Below are positions 63,379-64,000 of a stretch of DNA of 64,000 nucleotides, piece after piece. Source of the DNA: JANELJ01 sp024511395 (GTDB lineage Bacteria > Pseudomonadota > Gammaproteobacteria > GRL18). The stretch is taken from contig OY820613.1 of the NCBI GenBank assembly GCA_963681975.1, forward strand, positions 2,294,001-2,358,000, in the 5' to 3' direction. The notes under the pieces are model-generated. The model worked only from the letters and a program-made list of their open reading frames with translations. It had not been told where the DNA came from and did no database searches. Made by a program: the position numbers and the translations under genes. Each line of letters starts with the position of its first letter. Positions within the stretch are counted from its first letter, which is position 1.

Positions 63379-64000
63379 TCAATCTAACATTAAAGCGGTT
63401 AACAGGAAGTCCAGACCCAGTACAGTCAGGGCAGAATAAACTACTGTTCGAGTGGTTGCCCGACTGACGCCTTCAGAGGTTGGAATACAGGAATACCCTT
63501 CATAAACAGCGATCCAGGTGGTTACAATGCCAAAGGCAAAGCTTTTAATAACACCGTTAACAATATCATCGTTATAGTCTACCTTGGCCTGCATCTGCGA
63601 CCAGTAGGCACCACTGTCTACACCCAGCATATCCACGCCTACCAGGTAGCCGCCAAACACACCAACGGCACTGAACATGGCAACCAGTAAAGGCATACTG
63701 ATAATGCCTGCCAGCAGGCGAGGCGCTAGGATCCGGTTAACCGGGTTAACCGCCATCATTTCCAGACCGGATAATTGTTCGGTCGCCTTCATTAAACCAA
63801 TTTCTGCCATCAGGGCAGAGCCGGCACGCCCGGCATACAATAAAGCAGTAACCACTGGCCCAAGTTCCCTTACCAGTGACAGAGCAACGACCACACCCAG
63901 AGATTCTTCTGCTCCAAAATCAACCAAGGTATTATAACCCTGCAGCCCCAATACCATGCCTACGAAGAAGCCGGATACCAAGATAATCAGCATAGAGCGC
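63379..64000 (-). CDS. mlaE: Mla transporter permease MlaE, C-terminal part (runs off window)
   Basis: The permease of the MlaFEDB complex, which moves phospholipids between the membranes. The visible 207 codons include LSLVRELGPVVTALLYAGRA, GSALMAEIGLMKATEQLSGL and EMMAVNPVNRILAPRLLAG, which are permease signatures of this class. The first 50 or so residues lie beyond the window. The end TTAGATTGA is closely followed by mlaD. Confidence 0.94.
   Translation of the reverse strand, partial: RSMLIILVSGFFVGMVLGLQGYNTLVDFGAEESLGVVVALSLVRELGPVVTALLYAGRAGSALMAEIGLMKATEQLSGLEMMAVNPVNRILAPRLLAGIISMPLLVAMFSAVGVFGGYLVGVDMLGVDSGAYWSQMQAKVDYNDDIVNGVIKSFAFGIVTTWIAVYEGYSCIPTSEGVSRATTRTVVYSALTVLGLDFLLTALMLD

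Noticed and set aside
1..64000. CRISPR arrays, rRNA or tRNA genes
   Set aside because: No regularly spaced repeats of 25-40 bp were seen (the tandem repeats are 7-bp units without spacers), and no tRNA cloverleaf or rRNA sequence was recognised in any gap.

Overview
The window looks like the chromosome of a gammaproteobacterium outside the Enterobacterales. Its core gene order is the one known from Pseudomonas-like genomes: leuS-lptE-holA; hisS-yfgM-bamB-der; trmJ-cysE-iscRSUA-hscBA-fdx-iscX; lpoA-yraN-diaA-dolP; nif3/degS with petABC-sspAB; hisC-hisD-hisG-murA-ibaG-mla. A bc1 complex and a short-form HisG (211 aa, the type that works with HisZ) fit that placement. No rRNA, tRNA or CRISPR array was seen.

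Layout. 1-5.7 kb: the 5' end of proA, then holA, lptE and leuS, a YbeL-like zinc-ribbon gene and grxD. 5.8-8.35 kb: a collapsed nest of insertion sequences (IS) that decapitates a cyclic-nucleotide-binding-domain gene. 8.4-18 kb: der, bamB, yfgM, an IS4-type element sitting on the hisS stop codon, hisS, rodZ, pilF (cut by an amber codon) and rlmN. 18-25.8 kb: the whole ISC iron-sulfur operon with its IscR promoter, cysE and trmJ. 25.9-29.8 kb: three IS elements stacked end to end. 29.9-42.2 kb: rsmI, lpoA, a frameshifted yraN, diaA, dolP, a GlcD-like oxidase, sspB, sspA, petC, petB, petA, a Nif3 protein and a DegS/AlgW protease. 42.2-53.8 kb: an accessory island between degS and hisC, two genes that are neighbours in related genomes. 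53.8-64 kb: hisC, hisD, hisG, murA, another nested IS cluster, ibaG, mlaB, mlaD and the 3' part of mlaE.

The island is the most unusual region. It begins with what I read as a broken gamma-mobile-trio (GMT) element: a GmtY-like recombinase split by an IS, fused to the tail of a GmtX-like protein, with no GmtZ. Then come greB, a YgjP-like metallopeptidase, a type I restriction hsdR carrying three separate lesions (one in an 11-base G tract), and a truncated and frameshifted Abi_2 (HEPN) gene. No hsdM or hsdS is present. IS copies with mismatched flanks show that deletions occurred there. The best reading is a former mobile defence island being eroded by IS activity.

IS load is high: at least six loci of one 1498-bp IS5-family element (three intact transposase genes, a fourth with a 12-codon deletion), three of an IS982-type element, two of one IS4-type element, one of a second IS4-type element and one IS30. 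Target duplications allow the order of several nested insertions to be worked out. Small repeats recur as well: 7-bp tandem arrays (AGYGTTM) between or at the ends of core genes, and a 40-bp hairpin repeat at the rlmN and murA stop codons. Core genes with single lesions (pilF amber, yraN frameshift) and the absence of mlaC between mlaD and mlaB suggest relaxed selection, though single-base lesions need read support.
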